Positions 8,573-16,942 of a DNA stretch of 47,441 nucleotides are shown piece after piece. How positions within the stretch are numbered: position 1 is the first letter of the stretch; each line of letters begins with the position of its first letter. The notes beneath the pieces were generated by a model. That model did not search any database, had not been told where the DNA came from, and saw only the letters and a program-made list of their open reading frames with translations. This stretch comes from Romboutsia weinsteinii. GTDB taxonomy: Bacteria > Bacillota > Clostridia > Peptostreptococcales > Peptostreptococcaceae. Location: positions 1 to 47,441 of the forward strand of contig NZ_NOJY02000024.1 in the NCBI RefSeq assembly GCF_002250835.2, in the 5' to 3' direction. A program made the translations under genes and the position numbers.

Positions 8573-10026
8573 TGAGAGAATATAATAGTACACTAAAAGA
8601 AATATCTAAAAAAGGTAGAAAGGCTTATTCGCTTCCAAAGCTTGATATTGAAGATTCTAAAGCAAATGATTTTATAGATGATAATATGCTTAGAAAAAGT
8701 GAGTTAAATCTACCTGAGATAAGTGAGCTAGATTTAGTAAGACACTACACTCTGCTTAGTAATAAAAACTTTGGTGTAGACACAGGATTTTATCCTCTTG
8801 GATCTTGTACTATGAAATATAACCCTAAAGTAAATGAAGATACAGCATCAAATTCAAACTTTACAGAAATACATCCATATCAACCAGAGCAGAGTGTGCA
8901 AGGTTCTTTAAATTTAATGTATGATTTATCAAATATGCTTGCTGAAATAACAGGTATGGATGCAGTAACTCTTCAACCATCAGCTGGGTCTCATGGAGAG
9001 TACACAGGGCTTATGATGATAAAAGCTTACCACGAAAGTAGAGGAGACTTTAACAGAAAAAAAGTAATAATACCAGACTCTGCTCATGGTACAAATCCAG
9101 CAAGTGCACATATGGCAAACTTTAAGGTAGTAGAAGTTAAATCAGATAAAAATGGAGCAGTAGATATAGATAAATTAAAAGAAGTGCTAGATGATGAAGT
9201 AGCAGCGCTTATGCTTACTAATCCTAGTACACTTGGATTATTTGAAGAAAATATTGAAGAAATATCAGAACTTGTTCACGAAGCTGGAGGGCTTTTATAC
9301 TACGATGGAGCAAATATGAATGCTATTATGGGGATTACTAGACCTGGAGATATGGGGTTTGACGTAGTTCATTTAAATCTTCATAAAACATTTTCTACAC
9401 CACATGGAGGAGGAGGACCTGGTAGTGGACCTGTAGGAGTTAAGAAAGATTTAATTCAGTTTTTACCAGTACCAGTAGTTGAAAAAGTAGAAGATAAGTA
9501 TTTACTAAATTATGATAAACCAAAATCAATTGGAAAGATTAAGAATTTCTATGGCAATTTTGGAGTGTTGGTGAGGGCTTATACTTATATATTAAGTATG
9601 GGTGGAAATGGATTAAAAGAAAGTAGTGAAATGGCTGTTTTAAATGCAAACTATTTAAAAGAAAGATTAAAAGAGTTTTACTATTTGCCAATAGATATAT
9701 TATGTAAGCACGAATTTGTATTAGGTGGAATTGAGAAGGGCTATAGTGAGGTAAAAACAACTGATATTGCTAAGCGATTACTTGATTATGGATATCATCC
9801 ACCTACTATTTACTTCCCTCTTATTATTAGTGAAGCTATTATGATTGAGCCTACTGAAAGTGAAAGTCTTGAGACTTTAGATAGCTTTATTGATGTAATG
9901 AAAAAAATAGCTATTGAAGCGATGGAAAATCCAGAGCTTTTAAGAACATCTCCTCATAATACTATTGTTAAGAGAGTTGATGATTCGAGAGCTGTAAAGA
10001 TTCCTATTTTAACTTGGAAAAAATAA
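8572..10026 (+). CDS. gcvPB: Glycine dehydrogenase (decarboxylating) subunit 2
   Basis: This 484-residue PLP enzyme is the beta half of P-protein and forms the decarboxylase with the GcvPA domain encoded just upstream. Visible features are [20 protein letters not shown] near residue 70, [16 protein letters not shown], and the PLP-lysine motif [18 protein letters not shown] with the lysine near residue 272. It overlaps gcvTPA by one base (TAATG), so the stoichiometry is likely set by coupling. Both genes are controlled by the glycine riboswitch and end at a strong terminator. The reaction decarboxylates glycine and passes aminomethyl to GcvH; in glycine-rich peptide fermenters it feeds one-carbon metabolism. 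Confidence 0.97.
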   Translation: MREYNSTLKEISKKGRKAYSLPKLDIEDSKANDFIDDNMLRKSELNLPEISELDLVRHYTLLSNKNFGVDTGFYPLGSCTMKYNPKVNEDTASNSNFTEIHPYQPEQSVQGSLNLMYDLSNMLAEITGMDAVTLQPSAGSHGEYTGLMMIKAYHESRGDFNRKKVIIPDSAHGTNPASAHMANFKVVEVKSDKNGAVDIDKLKEVLDDEVAALMLTNPSTLGLFEENIEEISELVHEAGGLLYYDGANMNAIMGITRPGDMGFDVVHLNLHKTFSTPHGGGGPGSGPVGVKKDLIQFLPVPVVEKVEDKYLLNYDKPKSIGKIKNFYGNFGVLVRAYTYILSMGGNGLKESSEMAVLNANYLKERLKEFYYLPIDILCKHEFVLGGIEKGYSEVKTTDIAKRLLDYGYHPPTIYFPLIISEAIMIEPTESESLETLDSFIDVMKKIAIEAMENPELLRTSPHNTIVKRVDDSRAVKIPILTWKK

Positions 10027-10033
10027 ATATAAT

Positions 10034-10066
10034 AAAAAAACCCGAGATATTAAATCTCGGGTTTTA
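10034..10066 (+). terminator. Bidirectional terminator between gcvPB and the PfoR-like gene
   Basis: CCCGAGAT and ATCTCGGG form a GC-rich stem flanked by AAAAAAA on one side and TTTT on the other, so it can terminate both convergent genes. Confidence 0.92.
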
Positions 10067-10077
10067 ACTGTTTATAA

Positions 10078-11118
10078 TTAAGCAGCTGTTTCTTCTGATT
10101 TAGTTCCACGAACTACATCAGCAGTTGTTATTTTGTAGTTTTTGAATATTGCATGTCCTATAAATCCAGCAAGTATACTTACTAAAGCGCATCCAGCAGC
10201 AGTTATTATAACTTTTATAGCTGGGTTGTAAGCGAACATTACTGCAAGACCAGCTATTGGAGTAGCAGTTCCTGGAGACATGTTTGTAAGACCCATCATA
10301 GCTATTATAACACCAGACATAGCTCCACCTATGAAGTTAGTAACATATACTGGTATTGGGTTAGCAGATATTAAGTCTGCTTGAGTTAAAGGCTCTATAG
10401 CAACAGCTATATTGTCTTTCTTTGTACCAAACTTCATCTTTGAGAAGAATACGAAGTTCATGAAAGAAGAACCGAATACTGCTAATGCACCTATTGCCAT
10501 TGGAGGACCAGTTAAACCTATCATAGCAGTTAAAGCCATTGAACTAAGTGGAGCAGTAGCTACTACTGTTATTAATCCACCAAGTATTATACCCATTAAT
10601 ATTGGAGAAGCAGAAGAAGCTGAAGTTAATACTGAACCTACAGTTTCTAATACACCATTTACAACTGGGCTAGTTACAGAACCTATTAAATAAGTTAAAG
10701 GAGCCGCAACTACTATTATAACTATTAAATCAAGACCAGCAGGAACTTTTTCTTCCATTTTCTTTATAACGAAAGATATTAAGTATCCAGCTATGAAACC
10801 TGGTAATATCTTAAAGTTTAAACAAGTTAAACCAACTAATACAGCATAAACTGGAGAAACACCTAATGCTAAAGGTACTAGAGTAGCAGCAGCAACTCCA
10901 CCTAAAGAACCGTTTGCAGCCCCAACGTTTTCTAAAAATTTGATTCCTAAAACTTCACCAAAGAATGAGAAGTGGAAAGCTTCAACTAAGAAACTAGCAC
11001 AAGCAGCGTTTGCAAGACCACCCATTGCCTTCATACCTTGTGGAGCTTTGTAACTGAATAAAGTAAATAATGCTAATACTACTAATAATAGAGCAGTACC
11101 TGTTAAAATTTGAACCAT
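10078..11118 (-). CDS. PfoR-type PTS EIIC-like membrane protein
   Basis: The 346-residue protein is almost entirely hydrophobic, with about 8-10 transmembrane segments rich in Gly and Ala (GSLGGVAAATLVPLALGVSPVYAVLVGL, ILGGLITVVATAPLSSMALTAMIGL, AVMFAYNPAIKVIITAAGCAL). It matches the PfoR/EIIC-like family (COG3641), named for a regulator of perfringolysin in C. perfringens but related to PTS membrane components. No EIIA or EIIB domain or neighbouring PTS gene is present, so transport by a complete PTS is not supported here. ATG 11118 is preceded by GGAGGTAACC. Codon choice is unusually biased to abundant codons compared with its neighbours, suggesting high expression (inference). Confidence 0.8.
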   Translation of the reverse strand: MVQILTGTALLLVVLALFTLFSYKAPQGMKAMGGLANAACASFLVEAFHFSFFGEVLGIKFLENVGAANGSLGGVAAATLVPLALGVSPVYAVLVGLTCLNFKILPGFIAGYLISFVIKKMEEKVPAGLDLIVIIVVAAPLTYLIGSVTSPVVNGVLETVGSVLTSASSASPILMGIILGGLITVVATAPLSSMALTAMIGLTGPPMAIGALAVFGSSFMNFVFFSKMKFGTKKDNIAVAIEPLTQADLISANPIPVYVTNFIGGAMSGVIIAMMGLTNMSPGTATPIAGLAVMFAYNPAIKVIITAAGCALVSILAGFIGHAIFKNYKITTADVVRGTKSEETAA

Positions 11119-11738
11119 GATGGTTACCTCCTACAATATAAAAATATAATTACGTATACCTAATTTGGTATTGTTTTCCCCTGTCCGTAAAGGGCTTATG
11201 TGTTACCTGGACAATTACAATTATAGGAGAAAGAATAAAAAATGTAAATACTTTTTTCGACAAAAATATATTTTTTTGTCGAAAAAATAACGAACACATT
11301 GATAATTCAATAGACTTGAAACTAAGAAATATAATATTTTTATAATGATGCTTATAAAAATATAGAAAATAATAAGATTTATAACTATTCTGAATATTTT
11401 TAGTAGAATAGCACATTTGTTAAGTAAGATATCACATATAATTAAAACAGAAGGAATAATATGATTTAATTATCTATTAGTGTTAAAGTTACAGGAAATG
11501 GTAACTCGAATCACCTTATTGTTTTTAGGTTTGATTGGGAAATAAATTAATAATATATATAAAATTTAAAACTTTTTATATAAAATAAATGTCTAATATA
11601 TGAAAATATAAATACATATACAAGATGAAGATATAGTTCAAGTATAGAAATAAGTGTACATATTGAATATTAATATATGAGAATAGGTAAAAGATTATTA
11701 AAGTGAGTTATATAGTAATCAGATATGGGGGGAAATTT
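11119..11738. other. Long AT-rich intergenic region with a structured leader on the minus strand
   Basis: Between the PfoR-like gene (minus) and the nucleosidase gene (plus) there are about 620 bp. The part next to the PfoR-like gene, 11155-11213, contains GC-richer complementary segments (TGTCC with GGACA; CCCT with AGGG; ATACC with GGTAT) that I describe as a candidate RNA leader. The remainder, 11240-11738, is AT-rich with no ORF I would support. Confidence 0.5.
11155..11213 (-). promoter_or_regulatory. Candidate structured 5' leader of the PfoR-like gene
   Basis: On the minus strand, TGTCC (11213-11209) can pair with GGACA (11186-11182), and CCCT (11194-11191) with AGGG (11182-11179). 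The two pairings cross, so they are mutually exclusive or form a tight pseudoknot. ATACC/GGTAT (about 11170-11155) makes a further small hairpin before the SD. It does not match any riboswitch class I can recall. It is noted for its contrast with the AT-rich surroundings. Confidence 0.3.
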
Positions 11739-12422
11739 ATGAAATTTGGAATTATAGGTCCATCAGAAGATGAGATTATGCCTTTTATTAAGAAAATCTC
11801 AAATAAGAAATTAGAATCATTTGCAATGTTGACATTTTATAGTGGTAATTATAAAGATATAGAGGTTGTAGCATTATACTCTGGTGTCTGTAAGGTTAAT
11901 GCTTCAATTGCAGCTCAAATATTGATAGATAGGTTTGATGTTACTCATATTATAGTAACTGGAGTGGCAGGAGGTATTGATTCAATATTAAAAATAGGAG
12001 ATACAGTTATATCTACAGAAGTAGCATACCATGATGTTGATGAAGGTATATTGACAGAATATCATCCATGGATGGAAAGTATTTATTTTAGTGGAGATAG
12101 TTATCTTCTTAAATTGTGTAGGAAAGTATTAGAGCTTAATATATTTAAACAGCAAATCTTATTTGGTAAGATTGTCACAGGAGAAGCATTTATAAGTGAT
12201 CATGGTCGTAACGAAATAATTAATAAATATAATCCTCTTTGTGTAGATATGGAAAGTGCAAGTATTGCTCATGTATGCCATGTGAACAATATCCCATTTT
12301 TAGCAATAAGGTCAATAACAGATACACCAACTCAAAGTGGTATAGATATATTTGAAGATAACTGTGTATCAGTATCTATTAACTCTATTAATATTTTAGA
12401 AAAAATGTTAGAGCGTATTTAA
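11739..12422 (+). CDS. mtnN: 5'-methylthioadenosine/S-adenosylhomocysteine nucleosidase
   Basis: The product (227 residues from ATG 11739) has the purine nucleoside phosphorylase-like fold: KFGIIGPSEDEIMPF at the N-terminus, VTGVAGGID near residue 75, the substrate-binding VDMESASIAHVC near residue 172, and IRSITDTP near residue 195, where the Asp is the usual catalytic acid. It hydrolyses MTA and SAH to adenine and the thioribose compounds, recycling by-products of SAM use. A GTG 36 bases upstream in frame lacks a good SD, whereas ATG 11739 follows GGGGGGAAATTT, so I prefer the latter. It appears monocistronic. Confidence 0.88.
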   Translation: MKFGIIGPSEDEIMPFIKKISNKKLESFAMLTFYSGNYKDIEVVALYSGVCKVNASIAAQILIDRFDVTHIIVTGVAGGIDSILKIGDTVISTEVAYHDVDEGILTEYHPWMESIYFSGDSYLLKLCRKVLELNIFKQQILFGKIVTGEAFISDHGRNEIINKYNPLCVDMESASIAHVCHVNNIPFLAIRSITDTPTQSGIDIFEDNCVSVSINSINILEKMLERI

Positions 12423-12531
12423 GTAAGAAGTATTAATAAAACACAAATCCTCAGTTAACAATATAAATAAGATAATCTTAGAAAGACCACACTTAAAATT
12501 GTGTTTTGAATACTATAGTTAATAATAAAAT

Positions 12532-12586
12532 AACCTCTTAGATTAGTATGTACATAGAATTTACTAAATTACCAATCTAAGGGGTT
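12532..12586. repeat. Dispersed hairpin element, copy A
   Basis: Arms AACCTCTTAGATTAGT (12532-12547) and ACCAATCTAAGGGGTT (12571-12586) pair over 16 positions allowing G-U. The loop contains ACATAGAATTTACTAAATT. A clearly homologous copy lies at 47019-47072, with loop similarity as well as stem similarity. There is no T-tract, so it is not a standard terminator. Confidence 0.7.
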
Positions 12587-12615
12587 ATATAAATATAAAA
12601 CTTTTATAATATTAA

Positions 12616-12684
12616 ATGTAAAGCTAACTTGACATGAGTTTGAAATATATGCTACTATCAATATATGTAAAGTTAACTTTACAT
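12616..12684 (+). promoter_or_regulatory. Promoter with two palindromic operators for the XRE gene
   Basis: A near-perfect palindrome ATGTAAAGCTAACTTGACAT (12616-12635) overlaps the -35 TTGACA (12629-12634). After an 18-bp spacer comes -10 TACTAT (12653-12658). A perfect palindrome ATGTAAAGTTAACTTTACAT follows at 12665-12684. Centres are 49 bp apart. The arrangement suggests repression by the dimeric XRE protein encoded immediately downstream. Confidence 0.75.
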
Positions 12685-12709
12685 AATATTAAGAAGGAGT
12701 GCATTATAT

Positions 12710-12922
12710 ATGAACAATAGGTTAGAAGAAATTAGAAAACAAAAACAAATTACCCAAGAAGAACTAGCAACTGTATTAGAGGTTTCTAGGCAGACTATTA
12801 GTTCTTTAGAAAAAGGAAGATATAATCCTTCGATTATGCTTGCTTTTAAAATTGCACGATATTTTAATATGTCAATTGAAGAAATATTTATATATGAGGA
12901 GGAGGATAAAGATGCTAGATAA
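12710..12922 (+). CDS. Small XRE-family HTH regulator
   Basis: This 70-residue protein is essentially one HTH_3 domain: NRLEEIRKQKQITQEELATVL, then VSRQTISSLEKGRYNPS as recognition helix and turn, then IARYFNMSIEEIF. Such short XRE proteins (YozG-like) act as dimeric repressors. SD AAGGAGT precedes ATG 12710. Two matching palindromes flank its promoter, suggesting autoregulation. Its last 11 bases overlap the start of the next gene, a membrane protein, a common partner arrangement for this regulator type. Confidence 0.87.
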   Translation: MNNRLEEIRKQKQITQEELATVLEVSRQTISSLEKGRYNPSIMLAFKIARYFNMSIEEIFIYEEEDKDAR

Positions 12923-13340
12923 GAAAAAGAGTTTAATTATTATGTTATTAGGAATAGTGTTGGCGATAGTTGGTTTATTATCCACAATTTTTGTAGATGG
13001 GGGAGATATGATTTCAAGATTATCTACACTAGTTTTTGCTTTAGGTTTTGGATTAATAGGAGGGGCTTTAGGTAGTTTATATAAAATTAAGCGCATAGAG
13101 AAAATACCTGGAAAGTCTAAACAGATGGAGATTGAATATAAAGATGAAAGAAATGAACTTATAAGAGATAAAGCAAGTGCTAAGGCTGGAGACATATCTA
13201 ACTGGCTTGTGTTATTAATTGCCTATATCTGTATTGTAATGGGGTACCCAATTTGGCTAATATTCCTTATTTTAGGGGTATTCTTAGCGAAATATATTAT
13301 ATGGATAGTGCTTATGAATAAATATAATAAGGAACTTTAA
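12912..13340 (+). CDS. Four-helix membrane protein paired with the XRE regulator (DUF2178-like)
   Basis: The 142-residue product starts at ATG 12912, inside the end of the XRE gene, with SD AGGAGGA. It has two N-terminal transmembrane segments (about 9-25 and 38-56), a charged loop containing EYKDERNELIRDKASAKAGD (about 79-98), and two C-terminal segments (about 102-118 and 119-136). The DERN...IRDKASAKA motif is typical of small membrane proteins that follow XRE regulators in Firmicutes. An upstream Met at 12840 would overlap most of the HTH gene and lacks an SD, so I reject it. Function is unknown. Confidence 0.8.
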   Translation: MLDKKKSLIIMLLGIVLAIVGLLSTIFVDGGDMISRLSTLVFALGFGLIGGALGSLYKIKRIEKIPGKSKQMEIEYKDERNELIRDKASAKAGDISNWLVLLIAYICIVMGYPIWLIFLILGVFLAKYIIWIVLMNKYNKEL

Positions 13341-13453
13341 GTAGAACATTTAATTTATTTTATAGATTTGTATTGCTATTAATATTACAATTAAGTTAGT
13401 AAAGTCTAGCACTATGATATAATCATATTATAAGAAGAAAATATAAAATCATT

Positions 13454-13495
13454 AATCCTAAAGCAGAAGAACTATTAAGCTTTAGGATTTTTTTG
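13454..13495 (+). terminator. Hairpin with T-tract immediately upstream of the methyltransferase gene
   Basis: AATCCTAAAGC and GCTTTAGGATT form an 11-bp stem followed by TTTTTTT. The stem ends only about 20 bases before ATG 13510. A TATAAT-like box at 13420-13425 lies upstream, so it may be either the terminator of the XRE unit or an attenuator for the methyltransferase. Confidence 0.75.
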
Positions 13496-13509
13496 TGGGA
13501 GGAATAGTT

Positions 13510-14250
13510 ATGAAAGATGATTTGAAGAATTACTTGGACAATACAAAAAAACCTTGGGGAATTTTATTTTATAAAATGGTATGGGAACAATTATCTTTGG
13601 TAAAAGGGATGAAAGTCCTAGATTTTGGAAGTGGATTTGGGATAACAGCTAATTATTTGGCTAAAACAAATGATGTTACAGCAATTGAACCAAATATAGA
13701 TATGCTAGAGATAAGAGAAAAGGAAAATAATTATACTCAGATACTAGGGGGTATTGAAAGATTAAAAGAAATAGAAGGAGAAATATTTGATGTAGTTGTT
13801 TGTCATAATGTATTAGAATATGCAGATGAACGTGAGGATATAATCAAAGAAATCTCTCGTATTCTTAAAGACAAAGGAAAGCTTTCTATTGTAAAGCATA
13901 ATCATGTAGGAAGAATTATGCAAAAGGTTGTATTTGAAAATAATATAGATGAAGCATTGATGCTATTAGATGGTGGAGATATTGAGGTAATGAGTTTTGG
14001 CAAGGTAAATTATTATCATAATGATGAGATACTGAAGTGGTCAAGGTATTTCAATTTGGAAAAAGTTTATGGTGTAAGAACCTTTTGGGCTTTACAGCAG
14101 GACAATGAGATTAAAACTGAACTAAGTTGGCAGGAGAAGATGTTTGAAGTTGAGATGAGAGTTTGTGAGATAGAGGAGTATAAGAATATTTCATTTTTTA
14201 ATCACGTTATTTTAACTAAAGATCTAAATAATATTGATGGTTGTATGTAA
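13510..14250 (+). CDS. Class I SAM-dependent methyltransferase
   Basis: The 246-residue protein (from ATG 13510, SD GGGAGGA) has motif I VLDFGSGFGITANYLAK near residue 37, an acidic residue after the second strand (TAIEPNIDML), and DVVVCHNVLEYADERED as motif IV. The methyl acceptor is not predictable; the Methyltransf_11 type includes small-molecule and rRNA enzymes. A GTG 15 bases upstream is in frame but would use the SD as coding sequence. It is followed at 60 bp by an acetyltransferase. Confidence 0.82.
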   Translation: MKDDLKNYLDNTKKPWGILFYKMVWEQLSLVKGMKVLDFGSGFGITANYLAKTNDVTAIEPNIDMLEIREKENNYTQILGGIERLKEIEGEIFDVVVCHNVLEYADEREDIIKEISRILKDKGKLSIVKHNHVGRIMQKVVFENNIDEALMLLDGGDIEVMSFGKVNYYHNDEILKWSRYFNLEKVYGVRTFWALQQDNEIKTELSWQEKMFEVEMRVCEIEEYKNISFFNHVILTKDLNNIDGCM

Positions 14251-14309
14251 TAGTACTTATATTAATATGAATATATATAGAAGTTATGCAACTTTAAGGG
14301 GGAAGCATT

Positions 14310-14786
14310 ATGAATTTTGATGTATATAAATTAGTTGATGTTAATGATGATATTATAGAAGAGTTACTTTCGTGGAAGTATGAAAAGCCATACAATATAT
14401 ATGATTTACATCTAAATAATTATTTGATAAATAAAGATAAGTGGGGAAATGAGCAATTTGCATTAGTAAATGGTGGAGATATAATTGGCCAAGTGGCATG
14501 CCAAATAATCGATGATAATATGTGGGTTGGATGGTCTCTGAAGCCTGGTTTATGTGGGAGTGGAATTGGAGATTTATTTGTAAAAAAATGTATAGATGAG
14601 TTAATTAGTTTAAAGAAGTATAGTGGAGAATACATATTTTTAAAAGTTGTAGATTGGAATAAGCGTGCAATAAAAGCTTATGAAAAAGCTGGGTTTATGT
14701 ATTATAGGAATACAGAGAGAAAAGAAGATGATAAATTAGTTAGATATTTTATAATGAAAAAAGTTATGATGTATTTGGATAATTAA
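14310..14786 (+). CDS. GNAT-family N-acetyltransferase
   Basis: The 158-residue protein has the GNAT fold: a central strand with MWVGWSLKPGLCGSGIGDLFVKKCID (about 71-96), where the G-x-G-I/L-G segment is the acetyl-CoA phosphate loop, and the C-terminal VVDWNKRAIKAYEKAGFMYYRNTERKE typical of the family. SD AAGGGGGAAGC precedes ATG 14310. The acceptor is unknown. It lies 60 bp after the methyltransferase and 61 bp before a tiny membrane protein gene, so the three could share a transcript ending at the terminator at 15038. Confidence 0.83.
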   Translation: MNFDVYKLVDVNDDIIEELLSWKYEKPYNIYDLHLNNYLINKDKWGNEQFALVNGGDIIGQVACQIIDDNMWVGWSLKPGLCGSGIGDLFVKKCIDELISLKKYSGEYIFLKVVDWNKRAIKAYEKAGFMYYRNTERKEDDKLVRYFIMKKVMMYLDN

Positions 14787-14847
14787 ATAAGCATGTAAAA
14801 AATAGATAGTAAAAGCAGATTTAAGAAAACAAGGGGGAAATATACTT

Positions 14848-15021
14848 TTGAGAAATAAAGAAAATACTGGAGGGACTTATCTCGGTGTAGGGCTTTGTCT
14901 AGGTGTTGCTTTTGGTGTTATATTTAATAAACTGGCTATTGGAATATCTTTTGGATTGTTATTTGGAGTAATAGTTGATATGTATATTTTTAAACAGTCA
15001 AAAGATGATGATGAGAAATAG
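14848..15021 (+). CDS. Small glycine-rich membrane protein (57 aa)
   Basis: A TTG start at 14848 follows AAGGGGGAAATATACT, a strong SD. The 57-residue product has an 8-10 residue polar head, then two hydrophobic stretches full of Gly (YLGVGLCLGVAFGVIF and IGISFGLLFGVIV), and a short acidic/lysine tail (KQSKDDDEK). It looks like a two-pass glycine-zipper membrane protein similar to small proteins often annotated as hypothetical. The coding frame has no stop and a terminator follows directly. Function unknown. Confidence 0.65.
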   Translation: MRNKENTGGTYLGVGLCLGVAFGVIFNKLAIGISFGLLFGVIVDMYIFKQSKDDDEK

Positions 15022-15037
15022 TAGCATGTAAGAACAT

Positions 15038-15090
15038 AAGAATTGGATTAAAATATTCATTTGCGATATTTTGGTCCAATTCTTTTTTAT
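15038..15090 (+). terminator. Terminator after the small membrane protein
   Basis: AAGAATTGGA pairs with TCCAATTCTT, with an inner AAATAT/ATATTT pairing, followed by TTTTTT. Confidence 0.88.
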
Positions 15091-15186
15091 AATATAAAAT
15101 ATATAAATATATACATAGATGTTAAGGTTAGTTGATAGAATTTAAGCTATAATCTGTATACAATAAATAAAGGAGGTATGAAAAAT

Positions 15187-15612
15187 ATGATTAATACGAA
15201 TTTAAAAAGATTAAGAAAAATCCATCAATACACACAAGAGGACGTAGCTGATAAACTTAATGTTTCTAGACAATCAGTAGCAAAATGGGAAAATGGAGAA
15301 TCTACTCCTGATATAGATAGTTGCATCAGACTTTCAAAATTATATAATGTCAGACTAGACGACTTGGTTAATCATTCGGAAGAAATATCTGGTCTTATGG
15401 TACCACCTAAAGGAAAGTATTTCTTTGGAGCTGTTGTAGTTGGAGAGCGTGGTCAGATTGTTATTCCCAAAGATGCAAGAGAAGTGTTTAATATAAAATC
15501 AGGTGATAGATTATTGGTACTAGGAGATGAAGAAAGAGGGCTTGGAATTGTTCATGAACGCGACTTGATAAACTTTATAGGAAACATAGGTATAGTAACT
15601 AAAGAAGAGTGA
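15187..15612 (+). CDS. XRE HTH regulator fused to an AbrB/SpoVT-like domain
   Basis: Starting at ATG 15187 the protein is 141 residues. Residues 1-60 are an XRE helix-turn-helix (LRKIHQYTQEDVADKL, VSRQSVAKWENGESTPD). About 70-110 is a swapped-hairpin AbrB/MazE-like domain (ERGQIVIPKDAREVFNIKSG, DRLLVLGDE). ATG 15178 is in frame but only 2 bases from AAAGGAGG, so 15187 is better placed. The gene precedes an MGT glycosyltransferase by 36 bp, suggesting an operon in which it controls the neighbour. XRE-AbrB fusions are common in clostridia, where they accompany many single-gene operons. Confidence 0.85.
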   Translation: MINTNLKRLRKIHQYTQEDVADKLNVSRQSVAKWENGESTPDIDSCIRLSKLYNVRLDDLVNHSEEISGLMVPPKGKYFFGAVVVGERGQIVIPKDAREVFNIKSGDRLLVLGDEERGLGIVHERDLINFIGNIGIVTKEE

Positions 15613-15648
15613 CTCTTAAGTAAAACTTATAAAAAGGATGGTTAATAT

Positions 15649-16815
15649 ATGAGTAAAATAGTGTTTTTCAGTATTCCTGCATATGGTCATACTAATCCTA
15701 CAATTGAGGTGGTTCGTGACTTAGTAGACAGAGGTAATAAAGTATTATATTATTCTTTTAATGAATTTAAAGATAAAATTGAATCTACTGGAGCAAAATG
15801 TATTTGCTGTGATGAATATCTTCCAGAATTACGTTTGGGAGATGAGAAAAAAATTGGTAAAGATTTTTCTGCACTAATTGAGATGGTTGTTGATACTACC
15901 TTGTCTTTAGATGAAAAAGTTTGTAGAGAGCTTAGAGAATTTAATCCAGATTGTATTGTATCAGACTCCTTAAGTTTTTGGGGGAAGCTATTTGCACAAA
16001 AACTAAATATTTCATATGTATGCTCTACAACAACTTTTGCATTTAATAATTATACAGCAAAGATGATGAAGCAAAGTTTTGGTGAAATTATGCGTATAAT
16101 TTTGGGAATGGGTCGTATTAATAAAAAAATAAAGCTTTTACGAAAAAGTGGATATGAGGTTAAAAATTTCATTTCTATGGTTACTAATGATAATGATACA
16201 AATACTATTGTATATACATCAAAGGCATTTCAACCAATGGTAGAGACTTTTTCCAATAAGTATTTTTTTGTAGGTCCATCTGTATCCAAGACTATTATTG
16301 AGTCTAAAGAAAGAACTAGGAAGCAAATATATATTTCACTTGGAACTGTTAATAATAAAAATATCAATTTCTATAAAAACTGTATAAAAGCTTTTGAAGA
16401 GTGTGAAGTTGATGTAGTTATGTCTGTTGGTAAGGATACTGATATTAAAAAGTTAGGATATATACCGAATAACTTTCAAGTAGAAAACAGCGTTGAGCAG
16501 GTTATAGTTCTTCAAAATACGGATGTATTTATTACTCATTGTGGTATGAATAGTGTTAATGAAAGCTTGTATTATGGAGTGCCAATGGTATTATTTCCCA
16601 ATCATTCAGAACAGAGAATGGTAGCACAGAGAGTTTATGACCTAGGTGCAGGGATTATGTTAGATGAAAATAAGTCAGAATATATTAGATGTAATGCACT
16701 ACAAGTTATGAACAATAATAACTACAAAGAATCTGCAGATAAATTAGCAAAAAGCTTTAAGGATGCAGGAGGATCAAAAAAAGCAGTTGATGCAATATTA
16801 AAGGTTATAAATTAA
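15649..16815 (+). CDS. MGT-family (GT1) glycosyltransferase
   Basis: The 388-residue GT-B enzyme starts IVFFSIPAYGHTNPTIEVVRDL, the usual acceptor-side N-terminus with a catalytic-type His near residue 13. It ends with the nucleotide-sugar motif VFITHCGMNSVNESLYYGVPMVLFP (about 295-319) and NHSEQRMVAQRV. These macrolide-type glycosyltransferases move a sugar from a UDP donor onto small hydrophobic acceptors, often antibiotics or lipids. The upstream XRE-AbrB regulator suggests inducible expression. SD AAAAGGATGG precedes ATG 15649. The true acceptor cannot be told from sequence. Confidence 0.85.
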   Translation: MSKIVFFSIPAYGHTNPTIEVVRDLVDRGNKVLYYSFNEFKDKIESTGAKCICCDEYLPELRLGDEKKIGKDFSALIEMVVDTTLSLDEKVCRELREFNPDCIVSDSLSFWGKLFAQKLNISYVCSTTTFAFNNYTAKMMKQSFGEIMRIILGMGRINKKIKLLRKSGYEVKNFISMVTNDNDTNTIVYTSKAFQPMVETFSNKYFFVGPSVSKTIIESKERTRKQIYISLGTVNNKNINFYKNCIKAFEECEVDVVMSVGKDTDIKKLGYIPNNFQVENSVEQVIVLQNTDVFITHCGMNSVNESLYYGVPMVLFPNHSEQRMVAQRVYDLGAGIMLDENKSEYIRCNALQVMNNNNYKESADKLAKSFKDAGGSKKAVDAILKVIN

Positions 16816-16942
16816 AAATTTACTACTAATGTATGAGATTGAAATAGTTGATAAATTTGTATTACTTAGTCTTGAGTATAATAGTGCTAAATAAAGTAAA
16901 AGTCTCATAATATATTATAAAAAGTAAATTTTGAGGTGAAGC

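Noticed and set aside
11150..11416. 88-codon minus-strand ORF upstream of the PfoR-like gene
   Set aside because: Its codons cover the structured leader and AT-rich DNA, it lacks an SD, and the peptide looks like low-complexity Phe/Ile/Lys/Tyr sequence.
4234..13481. Shared AGAACTATTAAGCTT between the tRNA terminator and the hairpin at 13454
   Set aside because: Only about 15 bases match and the sequence plays different parts in the two hairpins, so a common origin is not needed.
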